Shown here: positions 1 through 7,875 of the stretch, piece by piece | Position numbering within the stretch: the stretch's first letter is position 1 | Layout of the letters: every line of letters begins with the position of its first letter | NCBI RefSeq assembly: GCF_900100265.1 | Contig: NZ_LT629696.1 | Coordinates: 806,001-870,000 of the forward strand | Direction of reading: 5' to 3' | DNA length: 64,000 bases | DNA from: Leifsonia sp. 466MF | GTDB lineage: Bacteria > Actinomycetota > Actinomycetes > Actinomycetales > Microbacteriaceae | Made by a program: the position numbers and the translations under genes | Notes under the pieces: generated by a model | Told to the model about the DNA's origin: nothing | The model's input: the letters and a program-made list of their open reading frames with translations, nothing else | The model's database searches: none

Positions 1-78
1 CCGGCGGCCTCCCGCCTGCGCAACCTCGACTACTACCGCTACGCCTACGCGAACAAGCCCTCCTGGCAGACCCTCTGA
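1..78 (+). CDS. C-terminal end of an unidentified protein (partial)
   Basis: The window opens inside a plus-strand reading frame whose last 25 codons end at TGA 76-78. The visible tail is rich in aromatic residues (LDYYRYAYANK, then PSWQTL). Codon use matches the neighbours, so this is very likely the real end of a gene, but too little remains to name it. It converges on the nagA gene across a long palindrome. Confidence 0.6.
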   Translation, partial: PAASRLRNLDYYRYAYANKPSWQTL

Positions 79-97
79 CCCCTTCCCAACCGCTCCG

Positions 98-173
98 CCC
101 CGCCGTCGAGTCGGCACAAACTGCACGCGAAACGCCGCCGGGGCGTGCAAAGTTCGCGTACTCGACGGCGGGG
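98..173. repeat. Long intergenic palindrome P1 (family shared with 21862-21935)
   Basis: Outer arms 98-111 and 160-173 are perfectly complementary over 14 bp (CCCCGCCGTCGAGT). Inside are imperfect arms around GCACGC and GCGTGC. It sits between two convergent genes. The arm core and the inner GTGCAAAG word recur in the palindrome at 21862-21935, so the two belong to one family. There is no T tract after either arm, so it is not a classical intrinsic terminator, although it could end transcription from both sides. Confidence 0.75.
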
Positions 174-209
174 GAGACGGCGCGCGCGGACGTAGGGGAT
201 CGGGCGCGG

Positions 210-1388
210 TCAGGCGAGCGGGGCGCCGTCGGCGACGACGGCGGTGACACGCCAGTCGTGGTCGAGGAGGACCGCGTCGGCCACGTAACCGGCGTGCAGC
301 CGTCCGAGGCGGTGGCCCTCGCCGAGCACGTGCGCGGGGGCCCGCGTCAGGGCGGCGACCGCGGTGACCGGGTCGAGCCCGGCGAGCGTGACCGCGTTCC
401 GCAGCGCGACATCCTGGGTCAGCGTCGAGCCGGCGATCGTGTCGGTGCCGGAGAGCACGGCCAAACCGTTGTGGACGGTCACGTTGAGGCCGCCGAGCCG
501 GTAGTCGCCGTCAGTGGCGCCGGCCGCGGCCATCGCGTCGGTCACGAGCGCGACGCGCCCCGGCGCCTCGCGGAACAGCAGCGCACCGACGGTCGGGTCG
601 ACGTGCAGCCCGTCGAGGATGAGCTCGAGCGTGACCTCAGGGTTGTCGATCGCGGCCAGGACGGGGCCCGGCGCCCGGTGGTGGATGCCCGGCATCGCGT
701 TGAACGCGTGCGTGAGCAGCCGCGCGCCCACCTCGAAGGCACGGGCCGTCTCGGCGTACCCGGCGGTCGTGTGGCCGACGCCCACGACCGCACCGGCCTC
801 GATCAGCACGCCGATCGCCTCCAGGGCGTTCGGCAGTTCCGGCGCGATGGTCGCCGTCCGGAGGGTTCCGCGGGCCGCGGCGATGAGCTCCTCCACGGCC
901 TCCGGCTCGGGGTCGCGGAGGAAGCGGGCGTCGTGCGCTCCGCGTCGCTCCGGCGCGAGGAACGGGCCCTCCAGGTGCGATCCGAGCACCAGCGGGTCGC
1001 TCGCCGTCAGCTCGGCGACCACCGCGAGGCTCTCGCGCAGCGACGCCAGCGGGTTCGCGACGTGCGAGATCAGGGAGCGGGTCGTGCCGTGCGCGCGGTG
1101 CGTCGCGAGCGCGGCACGCATCTGGTCGATGCCGTCGTCGTAGGGGTGGCCTCCACCGCCGTGGCAATGCAGGTCGATGAAGCCCGGGGTCAGCCAGTGA
1201 CCGTGCGCGTCTATGACGTGCGGCCCGGCGGTCGATGAGGCGTCGTCATCCGGGCCGCGCACCGCCTCGCGCCAGCCGGATCCGGTACCGGTCGCGGTGA
1301 TGTGCGCTCCGTCGGTGACGAGCCAGAAGTCGTCGACCAGCCCATCCGCATCCACCTTGCGGGCGCTGTGGACGACGAGGCCGCTCAT
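210..1388 (-). CDS. nagA: N-acetylglucosamine-6-phosphate deacetylase (first copy)
   Basis: 392 residues, the usual NagA length. It should remove the acetyl group from an N-acetylhexosamine 6-phosphate in the cytoplasm. Amidohydrolase-fold hallmarks are present in order: metal motif HCH at residues 74-76 in IDLHCHGGGG, LEGPFL, GHTTAGY, HAFNAMPGIHHR, the DGLHVDP helix and VTDAMAAAGATDGDY. The ATG start at 1388 overlaps the stop of the upstream small membrane gene (ATGA), so the two are translationally coupled. It lies outside the amino-sugar operon and is clearly paralogous to the copy at 6700-7875; it may serve cell-wall GlcNAc recycling, which is inference. Confidence 0.93.
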   Translation of the reverse strand: MSGLVVHSARKVDADGLVDDFWLVTDGAHITATGTGSGWREAVRGPDDDASSTAGPHVIDAHGHWLTPGFIDLHCHGGGGHPYDDGIDQMRAALATHRAHGTTRSLISHVANPLASLRESLAVVAELTASDPLVLGSHLEGPFLAPERRGAHDARFLRDPEPEAVEELIAAARGTLRTATIAPELPNALEAIGVLIEAGAVVGVGHTTAGYAETARAFEVGARLLTHAFNAMPGIHHRAPGPVLAAIDNPEVTLELILDGLHVDPTVGALLFREAPGRVALVTDAMAAAGATDGDYRLGGLNVTVHNGLAVLSGTDTIAGSTLTQDVALRNAVTLAGLDPVTAVAALTRAPAHVLGEGHRLGRLHAGYVADAVLLDHDWRVTAVVADGAPLA

Positions 1389-1747
1389 GAGAACTCGCGC
1401 CGTCCGTTGATCACGCCGCTGATGGTCGCGATCACCGCGAAGACGATGGCGACGACCGGCTGGCCGAGGTCCCACCAGGCGAACGCCGCGGAGCCCATCA
1501 CGACGATCTCGACGATCGCCTTCACAAACGGGTCGACGTGCAGCACCGCGCGCGGCGAGCGGAACAGCGCCCACAGCAGGATGGCCACGACCGGAGCGCC
1601 GATACCGACGAGGAAGTTCCACGGCAGCGGCCAGGCCAGGAACCCCCAGATGCCGAGCGAGACGATGGCGAACAGCTCCAGGACGAAGCGCAGGATGTCG
1701 TTCGGCCCCACCGTGAGCCGGGCGTGCTGGTCGGGTGCTGAGGTCAC
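1385..1747 (-). CDS. YrdB/DUF2568-like small membrane protein
   Basis: About 120 residues with four hydrophobic segments (near residues 18-37, 43-62, 72-90 and 93-112 by eye), no signal peptide and no catalytic motif. It resembles the YrdB (DUF2568) family of unknown function. I chose GTG 1747 because a -10-like TAGACT (1754-1759 on the minus strand) lies exactly 6 nt upstream, which suggests a leaderless transcript; the adjacent GTG at 1750 is the alternative. Its stop overlaps the nagA start. Confidence 0.8.
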   Translation of the reverse strand: MTSAPDQHARLTVGPNDILRFVLELFAIVSLGIWGFLAWPLPWNFLVGIGAPVVAILLWALFRSPRAVLHVDPFVKAIVEIVVMGSAAFAWWDLGQPVVAIVFAVIATISGVINGRREFS

Positions 1748-1790
1748 CACGGCAGTCTACCGACGCGTCGTGGGGCTGAGACAGCGCGGC

Positions 1791-2654
1791 TCAACGGAAG
1801 ATGATGGTGCGCGCGCCGTCGAGCAGTACGCGGTCTTCGGCGAACCACTTCACGGCCTGCGTCAGCGTCCGGCTCTCCTCGTCCTGTCCGATCGCGACAA
1901 GCTCCTGCACGGTGTTGCTGTGGTCGACCCGGACGACGTTCTGCTCGATGATCGGCCCTTCGTCGAGGTCGCTGGTGACGAAGTGGGCGGTCGCTCCGAT
2001 CAGCTTCACGCCGCGCGCGTGCGCCTGGCGGTACGGGTTGGCGCCCTTGAAGCCGGGGAGGAACGAGTGGTGGATGTTGATCGCGCGCCCGGCGAGGCGC
2101 TCGCACAGCTCCGGCGAGAGGATCTGCATGTACCGGGCGAGCACCACCAGCTCGATGTCGTGCTCGTCGACCGCCTCGAGGATGCGCTGCTCGAACGCCG
2201 CCTTAGAGTCCGGGTCGGTGACGACCCGCGACTCGAAGGGGACGCCGTAGAACCCGGCGAGGTCGCTCAGGGCGTCGTGGTTGGAGAGCACGAGCGGGAT
2301 CTCCACCGGCAGCTGGCCGGCGCGCTGGCGGAAGAGCAGGTCGTTGAGGCAGTGCGCGGCCTTGGACACGAGTACCAGCGTCCGGAGCGGACGGCCGACG
2401 TTGTCGACCCGGTGCGTCATCCCGAACTCCTCGATTACGGGGGCGAGCGCGCGCTCGAACTCGTCGCGTCCCGCCGCCGACTCGACCTGCAGCCGCATGA
2501 AGAAACGGCCGGTGTCGGTGCTCGCGAACTGCTGGCTCTCGGTGATGTTGCCGCGCGCGGCGACGATCGCGCCGCTGACCGCGTGCACGATCCCGGGGCG
2601 GTCGGAGCAACTGAAGGTGAGCACCCAGTGGTTGGAGGCGGAGGAGTCGGTCAC
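1791..2654 (-). CDS. purU: Formyltetrahydrofolate deformylase
   Basis: 287 residues. PurU hydrolyses 10-formyl-tetrahydrofolate to formate and tetrahydrofolate, balancing one-carbon units. An N-terminal ACT-like regulatory domain (DRPGIVHAVSG) is followed by a formyltransferase-fold catalytic domain with the INIHHSFLPGFKGA and DEGPIIEQ motifs. The frame can be extended to a TTG at 2699, but GTG 2654 is preferred: TACCCT lies 6 nt upstream as a leaderless -10 box, and the family begins close to this point. Folate genes glyA and folD lie 17 kb away, so there is no operon link. Confidence 0.93.
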   Translation of the reverse strand: MTDSSASNHWVLTFSCSDRPGIVHAVSGAIVAARGNITESQQFASTDTGRFFMRLQVESAAGRDEFERALAPVIEEFGMTHRVDNVGRPLRTLVLVSKAAHCLNDLLFRQRAGQLPVEIPLVLSNHDALSDLAGFYGVPFESRVVTDPDSKAAFEQRILEAVDEHDIELVVLARYMQILSPELCERLAGRAINIHHSFLPGFKGANPYRQAHARGVKLIGATAHFVTSDLDEGPIIEQNVVRVDHSNTVQELVAIGQDEESRTLTQAVKWFAEDRVLLDGARTIIFR

Positions 2655-2725
2655 CAGATCAGGGTAGCGGTCGGGGTGATAGCCTTGGTTGATATCCAAA
2701 ATATGTCTGCATTAGGAGGCATTTG

Positions 2726-2941
2726 ATGATGAAGCAAGTATCGGTGACCGTCGGTCTCGACGTGGACATCTACGAGACCCTCGAGCTCATGGCTCGCGGC
2801 GAGAGCCGGACGGTCGGTGAAGAGCTCGAATACATCGCGGGACGGGTCGCGGTGGGGGAACCTGTCGACCCGCGTCCGAACTACAAGAAGCTGGGCTTCG
2901 TGGAGTTCATCCGCAACCGGGTCGAAGCGATGGACGAATGA
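2726..2941 (+). CDS. Small antitoxin-like protein (VapB/FitA type)
   Basis: 71 residues. The N-terminal strand VSVTVGLDVD followed by two helices suggests a ribbon-helix-helix DNA-binding antitoxin, with a basic C-terminal tail that would contact a PIN toxin. An AGGAGG ribosome site (2714-2719) sits 6 nt before ATG 2726. The next gene starts in its stop codon (ATGA), the usual antitoxin-toxin arrangement. The family assignment is inferred mainly from position, since no diagnostic motif is decisive. The upstream AT-rich stretch with GATATC (2691-2696) could hold the autoregulatory operator. Confidence 0.7.
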   Translation: MMKQVSVTVGLDVDIYETLELMARGESRTVGEELEYIAGRVAVGEPVDPRPNYKKLGFVEFIRNRVEAMDE

Positions 2942-3177
2942 TCCTGCTCGACACGAACGTCCTGTCGGAGTTCGCCCGCACGCTCCCGTTCGATCCGGTC
3001 GCCGCGGCGGAGTGCGCCACCATCAGATCGGTCCGGGAGGCGGCGGGCCGCCCGATCGCGCTCGCCGACGCCATGATCGCAGCAACGGCCCTCGCCGCCG
3101 AAGCCGACGCTGTGGCGACTCGCGACAAGGATTTCGCCGACGTCGGCGTCCCCGTCATTAATCCCTGGGCTGCCTGA
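2938..3177 (+). pseudogene. VapC-like PIN-domain toxin with an internal deletion
   Basis: 79 residues against about 130-145 for a VapC/FitB ribonuclease. The first strand with its acidic residue (MILLDTNVLSE) and the C-terminal half (ALADAMIAATALA, then VATRDKDFADV with the later acidic residues) are both present, but the middle, including the central helices, is missing. The join near FARTLPFDPV is in frame. The protein could still be made, but a fold lacking this core is unlikely to be an active nuclease. Overlap with the antitoxin gene is intact. A short PIN variant is the alternative. Confidence 0.7.
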
Positions 3178-3224
3178 GCGCGCCGCGGTTGACGCGCCGG
3201 GGCGGGGTGCACCACGATCGGTGC

Positions 3225-4691
3225 ATGACCAGCACCGGTGAGGATGCGCCCGATACCCGTTCGGGCGCGGCGTCCGCTTTCGACGTGGAGCTGAACGGGC
3301 TCAACACCATTCACGAGAGTGAGCGGAAGGGGCGGCCGCGCGACCTGTTCTGGCCGTGGTTCGGCGCCAACGTCTCCGTGTTCGGTCTCAGCTACGGGTC
3401 GTTCCTGCTCGGGTTCGGCATCTCGTTCTGGCAGGCGACGATCGTCGGCGTGGTCGGGATCGTCGTCTCGTTCCTGCTGTGCGGCGTGATCGCGCTCGCC
3501 GGAAAGCGTGGATCCGCGCCGACGATGGTGCTCAGCCGCGCCGTGTTCGGCGTGGAGGGCAATCGCGTCCCCTCGGCGTTGTCGTGGCTGCTGACGGTCG
3601 GATGGGAGACCGTGCTGGTCTCGCTCGCCGCGCTCGCCACCGCGACGGTGTTCCAGCAGCTCGGCTGGGAGGGCGGGGTCGTCACCAAGCTGGTGGCCCT
3701 CATCGTCGTCGTCGCGCTCGTCATCGTCGGCGGCGTGATCGGCTTCAACCTGATCATGCGCATGCAGATGGTCATCACGATCGTGACCGGCGTGCTGACC
3801 GTGGTCTACATCCTGCTGGTCCTGAACCACATCGACCTCGGCGCCGTGGCTGCACTCCCGGCGGGAGACGCGCCGCATGTGATCGGCGGGTTCGTGTTCA
3901 TGCTCACCGGCTTCGGGCTCGGCTGGGTGAACGCCGCCGCCGACTACTCCCGTTACCTGCCGCGCAGCGCCCGCAGCGGGGGAGTGGTGGGATGGACGAC
4001 CTTCGGCTCGTCGCTGGCCCCGGTCATCCTGCTGATCTTCGGCATCCTGCTGGCCGGTTCCTCGTCGAAGCTGAGCGAGGCCATCGCCGCCGACCCGATC
4101 GGCGCGCTCGCGTCGCTGCTGCCCACCTGGTTCCTGGTTCCGTTCGTCATCGTCGCCGTGCTCGGGCTGGTCGGCGGGGCGGTGCTCGACATCTACTCGT
4201 CCGGGCTGGCGCTGCTCAGCGTCGGCGTCCGCGTCCCGCGGTACGTCGCGGCGGGCATCGACGGCGTCATCATGACCGCCGGCGCGATCTACGTCGTGTT
4301 CTTCGCCACCGACTTCCTCGGCCCGTTCCAAGGCTTCCTCATCACGTTGGGCGTGCCGATCGCCGCCTGGTGCGGCATCTTCGTCGCCGACATCCAGCTG
4401 CGTCGGCGCGACTACGCGGAGGCCGAGCTGTACGACCGGCGCGGTCGCTACGGCGCCATCCGCTGGCTGCCGATCGCCCTGATCGTGATCGGAACCGCGA
4501 TCGGCTGGGGCCTCGTCACCAACGGCTCGGCCTCGTGGCTGGCCTGGCAGGGCTACCTGCTCGGTCCGATCGGCGGCAAGCAGGGCGACTGGGCCTTCGC
4601 GAACCTCGGCGTCCTCGTCGCACTGGTCATCGGATACCTGGGCACGCTGCTGTTCTCGCGCGGTGCGGTGCGGCGACAGGAGGAGCGATGA
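3225..4691 (+). CDS. NCS1-family cytosine/purine permease
   Basis: 488 residues with about twelve hydrophobic segments, typical of the nucleobase-cation symporter-1 family (CodB-like). Family features are FWPWFGANVSVFGLSYG at the first membrane helix and DYSRYLPR after the central helices. It should import cytosine, purines, allantoin or a related base; the exact substrate cannot be read. ATG 3225 is chosen because CACGAT (3213-3218) ends 6 nt upstream and TTGACG (3189-3194) is 18 nt before that, which fits a leaderless promoter. The stop overlaps the hydrolase start (ATGA 4688-4691), so the pair is co-translated. Confidence 0.88.
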   Translation: MTSTGEDAPDTRSGAASAFDVELNGLNTIHESERKGRPRDLFWPWFGANVSVFGLSYGSFLLGFGISFWQATIVGVVGIVVSFLLCGVIALAGKRGSAPTMVLSRAVFGVEGNRVPSALSWLLTVGWETVLVSLAALATATVFQQLGWEGGVVTKLVALIVVVALVIVGGVIGFNLIMRMQMVITIVTGVLTVVYILLVLNHIDLGAVAALPAGDAPHVIGGFVFMLTGFGLGWVNAAADYSRYLPRSARSGGVVGWTTFGSSLAPVILLIFGILLAGSSSKLSEAIAADPIGALASLLPTWFLVPFVIVAVLGLVGGAVLDIYSSGLALLSVGVRVPRYVAAGIDGVIMTAGAIYVVFFATDFLGPFQGFLITLGVPIAAWCGIFVADIQLRRRDYAEAELYDRRGRYGAIRWLPIALIVIGTAIGWGLVTNGSASWLAWQGYLLGPIGGKQGDWAFANLGVLVALVIGYLGTLLFSRGAVRRQEER

Positions 4692-5233
4692 CCGGCCCGA
4701 CGCTCGTCGTCGTCGACATGCAGCAGGTGTTCGGCGACCCGGCGAGCCCGTGGTTCACGCCGCGCTTCGCGGACGCGGAGGCCGTGATCGCGGGGATGGT
4801 GCCCGCCTTCGAGCGCGTCGTGTTCACGCGCTTCATCGCACCGGAGCGGCCGGAGGGCGCCTGGGTGCCGTATTACGAGCAGTGGCCGTTCGCGCTCGTC
4901 CCCGCCGACGACCCGATCTACGACCTGGTGCTCGCCTTTCGCGACACCGGGCATCCGGTGGTCACCGAGACGACGTTCGGCAAGTGGGGTCCTGCTCTGC
5001 GGGATGCGCTCGACGGGTCGCAGGATGTGGTGCTCGCCGGCGTCTCCACCGACTGCTGTGTGTTGAGCACGGCACTGGGAGCCGCGGACGCGGGCGTGCG
5101 CATCCGGGTCGCGGCCGACGCGTGTGCCGGCCTGAGCGACGCAGACCACCAGCGCGCCCTGGATGCGATGGCGCTGTACGCGCCGCTGATCGAGATCTCG
5201 GACAGCGCTGCCATTCTGGACGGCCTCCGGTAG
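4688..5233 (+). CDS. Isochorismatase-fold cysteine hydrolase
   Basis: 181 residues. It carries the cysteine-hydrolase triad: Asp in VVVDMQ near residue 10, Lys in TFGKWG, and the nucleophile in VSTDCCVLST. Family members hydrolyse amides or vinyl ethers (nicotinamidase, ureidoacrylate or N-carbamoyl compounds, isochorismate). An AGGAGG ribosome site lies within the end of the permease gene and ATG 4688 overlaps its stop. Coupling to an NCS1 base transporter suggests a substrate from pyrimidine or purine breakdown; that is inference from context. Confidence 0.87.
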   Translation: MTGPTLVVVDMQQVFGDPASPWFTPRFADAEAVIAGMVPAFERVVFTRFIAPERPEGAWVPYYEQWPFALVPADDPIYDLVLAFRDTGHPVVTETTFGKWGPALRDALDGSQDVVLAGVSTDCCVLSTALGAADAGVRIRVAADACAGLSDADHQRALDAMALYAPLIEISDSAAILDGLR

Positions 5234-5397
5234 AATCGTCCGTGGTCGGCGGTTCCCGCACGGCCCTGGGCGCGCACATGGGCGCGTAGTCGACCCGCCA
5301 TCCCCTCCCGGAAGCCGCAGCCAGCCACTGGCACCGGCGCCGAGGCCCGCAGTAGCGGCGGAATGGCCGGGGAACGCCGTCCGTTGGACAGATCCGT
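5231..5397 (+). promoter_or_regulatory. MFS-gene leader with -10 box and possible leader peptide
   Basis: TAGAAT (5231-5236) is a good -10 box that overlaps the end of the previous gene. A 15-codon frame starts with GTG at 5242, only 5 nt downstream, and ends at TAG 5287-5289 (MVGGSRTALGAHMGA). About 108 nt of GC-rich sequence follow, with several possible stems, before the ATG at 5398. This is the arrangement of a translated leader controlling a drug exporter, but the secondary structure was only judged by eye and I recognise no Rfam family. Confidence 0.45.
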
Positions 5398-6621
5398 ATG
5401 ACTGCCACTTCGACGACTCCGGCGCGCATTGCGCCGAAATTCCCGTGGACCGGGCTGATCGCCCTGGCCACCGCCACCTTCCTCTCGGTGACCAGCGAGA
5501 TGATCCCGACCGGCCTGCTGCCGGACATGAGCGCCTCCCTCGGCGTGAGCGAGGCCCAGATCGGGCTGCTCGTGACGGTGTTCGCGTTCACCGTGGTGGT
5601 CACCAGCGCCCCGCTGACGGCGCTGACCCGGCGCTGGCCGCGGCACGGCCTGCTGATCGGCATCCTTGTCGTGCTCGGCATCTCGAACGCGCTCACCGCC
5701 ATCGCGCCCGACTACGCCTTCGTGGTCGGCTCGCGCGTGCTCGGCGGTGTGGCGCACGGGATGTTCTGGTCGATCGTCGGCGCGTACGCCGGCCACCTGG
5801 TGCCCAAGGAGCAGATCGGCCGGGCCGTCTCCATCACCCTCGGCGGCGGGACGCTGGCGTTCGTGCTCGGTGTGCCGCTCGGCACGTTCGCCGGGCACGT
5901 CTTCGGCTGGCGGCTGTCGTTCGGGCTGCTCGCCGCGCTCATGATGGTCGGCGCCCTGGTGATCTGGAAGTTCTTGCCGGCGGTCGAGCGGGAGGCGGAC
6001 GGCAAGCGTCGGCGCGAGCGCGACCGCACGGTTCCCCGACCGCGCGACCGCACCATCCCGCTGGTCATCATGGTCTGCGTGATCGCGGCCGTCACGATGG
6101 TCGGGCACTACGCGTTCTACACGTTCGTGGTGCCGTTCCTGACCGGGCCGATGGGCGTGCCGTCGGGTGACGTCGGTGCGCTGCTGTTCCTCTATGGGAT
6201 CGCCGGTGCGGGCGGCCTGATCCTCGCCGGTTCGGTGTTCGGTCCGCGGCCGCAGCTGGGGCTCATCCTCGCGCTCGTCGTGACCGGGATCGCCGTTGCG
6301 GCGCTCGCCGTGCTCGCCGGCCAGATCGTGCTGGCATTGATCGCGTTCATCCTGTGGGGGCTCGCCTTCGGCGCGCTCCCGCCGCTGCTCCAGACGCGGA
6401 TGCTGCACACGTCGTCCCCGGCGTTCCGCGACACCGCGAGCGCGCTGTACACGACGTCCTTCAACGTCGGGATCGGCGGGGGAGCGCTCGTCGGGGCGGT
6501 CATCTACGACGCGGGCGGCCTGATGGTGCTGCCGTGGGCGTACGTCGGTCTGCTGGTCGTGTCGGTCGCGCTCGTGCTCGTGGTCGGCCGGATGTCGCGG
6601 ACGGTCGTCGCGACGCACTGA
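5398..6621 (+). CDS. MFS transporter (AraJ/SetC-like sugar or drug efflux)
   Basis: 407 residues with about twelve membrane segments split by a charged central loop (RRRERDRTVPRPRDR near residues 200-220). The first helix carries TSEMIPTGLLPDMSASLGVS and helix 2-3 the loop TRRWPRH, both typical of the AraJ/YdhP efflux branch of the major facilitator superfamily. Substrates in this branch include sugars, chloramphenicol and other small molecules, and cannot be told here. It is monocistronic behind a roughly 160-nt leader and converges on nagA across a 53-bp palindrome. Confidence 0.88.
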   Translation: MTATSTTPARIAPKFPWTGLIALATATFLSVTSEMIPTGLLPDMSASLGVSEAQIGLLVTVFAFTVVVTSAPLTALTRRWPRHGLLIGILVVLGISNALTAIAPDYAFVVGSRVLGGVAHGMFWSIVGAYAGHLVPKEQIGRAVSITLGGGTLAFVLGVPLGTFAGHVFGWRLSFGLLAALMMVGALVIWKFLPAVEREADGKRRRERDRTVPRPRDRTIPLVIMVCVIAAVTMVGHYAFYTFVVPFLTGPMGVPSGDVGALLFLYGIAGAGGLILAGSVFGPRPQLGLILALVVTGIAVAALAVLAGQIVLALIAFILWGLAFGALPPLLQTRMLHTSSPAFRDTASALYTTSFNVGIGGGALVGAVIYDAGGLMVLPWAYVGLLVVSVALVLVVGRMSRTVVATH

Positions 6622-6643
6622 CGGCGACGCACTGACCGCGGCT

Positions 6644-6696
6644 GTGGGACGCAACACGCCGTTCTGGACCGCCCATAACGGCGGGTTGCGACCCAC
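6644..6696. repeat. Long intergenic palindrome P3
   Basis: Arms 6644-6663 and 6677-6696 match over 20 bp with two mismatches and a 13-nt loop. It lies between the convergent MFS and nagA genes, 22 nt after one stop and 3 nt after the other. No T tract follows either arm. Its sequence differs from P1 and P2 but size and placement are the same. Confidence 0.75.
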
Positions 6697-6699
6697 GGA

Positions 6700-7875
6700 T
6701 CAGGCGACGGGTTCGCCCGCCGCCCACACCTGGCGGACACGGAAGTCCGCGTCCAGCAACACGGCGTCGGCCGCGTAGCCTGGGGCCAGACGGCCGAGGT
6801 CGTGAGCGCGCCCGACGGCTGCGGCCGGCGTCTCGGTGAGCGCGCGCACCGCCTCGGCGACCGGGATGCCGACCTCGAGCACCGCGCGCCGCAGAGCGTC
6901 GTCGAGGGTGAGCGTCGACCCGGCGATCGACCCTCCGCCGGCGAGCCGGGCGACGCCGTCGCGCACCTCGACGTCCAGCGACCCGAGCACGTAGTCGCCG
7001 TCGGCGGAACCGGCGGCGGCCATCGCGTCCGTCACCAGGGCCATCCGGCCGGGGGCGGCGGCGAAGGCGATCCGGACCATCTCGGGATGGACGTGCACGC
7101 CGTCGTTGACGATCTCGAGCGTCACCCCCGGGGTGCGGGCGGCCGCGGCGACCGGTCCGGGCGCGCGGTGGTGCAGTCCCGGCATGGCGTTGAACGCGTG
7201 CGTGAGGATGCTCGCGCCCGCGTCGAAGGCGGCCAGCGCCTGGTCGTAGTCGGCGGCGGTGTGACCGACGGCGACGGCCGCGCCGGCGGCGGAGAAGGCG
7301 CGCACGGCGTCCATCCCGCCGGGACGTTCGGGCGCGATGGTGACCTGTCGCAGGGTGCCGGCGGCGGCATCCAGCAGCAGCTCGATGTCGGCCGGGGTCG
7401 CCGAGCGCAGCAGCGCCGGGTCGTGGGCGCCCTTGTGCCCGACGTCGAGGAACGGCCCCTCCAGGTGCGACCCGAGGATGCGCGGATCGGCCGCTGTGAG
7501 CGCCGCCACCTCCTGCACCCGACGGGCCAGCTCCGGCACCGGCGCCGTGACGAGCGACAGCACCGAGCGGGTGGTGCCGTGCCGCCGGTGCAGCTCCAGG
7601 GCCCGGCCGATCGCGTCGGGCCCGTCGTCGAAGCTCGCGCCTCCGCCGCCGTGGACGTGGATGTCGACGAAGCCGGGCGTGAGCCACGCACCTCCCGCAT
7701 CGGTCACGGTCACACGATCGGCGCCGGCCATATCCAGTACGCCCGGCTCATCGCGCCATGTCGCGCCGCTGCCGAGCGCGGCGATCGTGTCGCCGTCGAA
7801 CCGCACCCAGCCGTCTTCGACGACCGTGCCGCCGTCGACCAGCCGCGCCGAGTGGATGAGATGGCCGTCGCTCAC
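6700..7875 (-). CDS. nagA: N-acetylhexosamine-6-phosphate deacetylase of the amino-sugar operon
   Basis: 391 residues with the amidohydrolase signatures of NagA/AgaA: metal motif HVH at residues 73-75 in DIHVHGGGG, LEGPFLDVGHKGAHDP, VGHTAADYDQ, HAFNAMPGLHHRAPGP and VTDAMAAAGSADGDY. In this operon it probably deacetylates N-acetylgalactosamine 6-phosphate to galactosamine 6-phosphate (AgaA role); GlcNAc-6-P is the alternative. GTG 7875 overlaps the stop of the DeoR gene (GTGA), and it is the last gene of the six-gene operon. It is a paralogue of the gene at 210-1388. Confidence 0.92.
   Translation of the reverse strand: MSDGHLIHSARLVDGGTVVEDGWVRFDGDTIAALGSGATWRDEPGVLDMAGADRVTVTDAGGAWLTPGFVDIHVHGGGGASFDDGPDAIGRALELHRRHGTTRSVLSLVTAPVPELARRVQEVAALTAADPRILGSHLEGPFLDVGHKGAHDPALLRSATPADIELLLDAAAGTLRQVTIAPERPGGMDAVRAFSAAGAAVAVGHTAADYDQALAAFDAGASILTHAFNAMPGLHHRAPGPVAAAARTPGVTLEIVNDGVHVHPEMVRIAFAAAPGRMALVTDAMAAAGSADGDYVLGSLDVEVRDGVARLAGGGSIAGSTLTLDDALRRAVLEVGIPVAEAVRALTETPAAAVGRAHDLGRLAPGYAADAVLLDADFRVRQVWAAGEPVA

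Noticed and set aside
98..173. P1 as a simple rho-independent terminator
   Set aside because: No T tract follows either arm, and related sequence recurs at 21862-21935, so a repeat family is the better description, though termination is still possible.
2281..2699. TTG 2699 start for purU
   Set aside because: It would add 15 residues without family support and would overlap the antitoxin promoter. GTG 2654 has a leaderless -10 box at the usual spacing.
5290..5397. Cobalamin riboswitch upstream of the MFS gene (GAAGCC and GCCACTG words)
   Set aside because: The words occur in the wrong order (GAAGCC before GCCACTG), the region is too short for the aptamer and the gene is not cobalamin-related.
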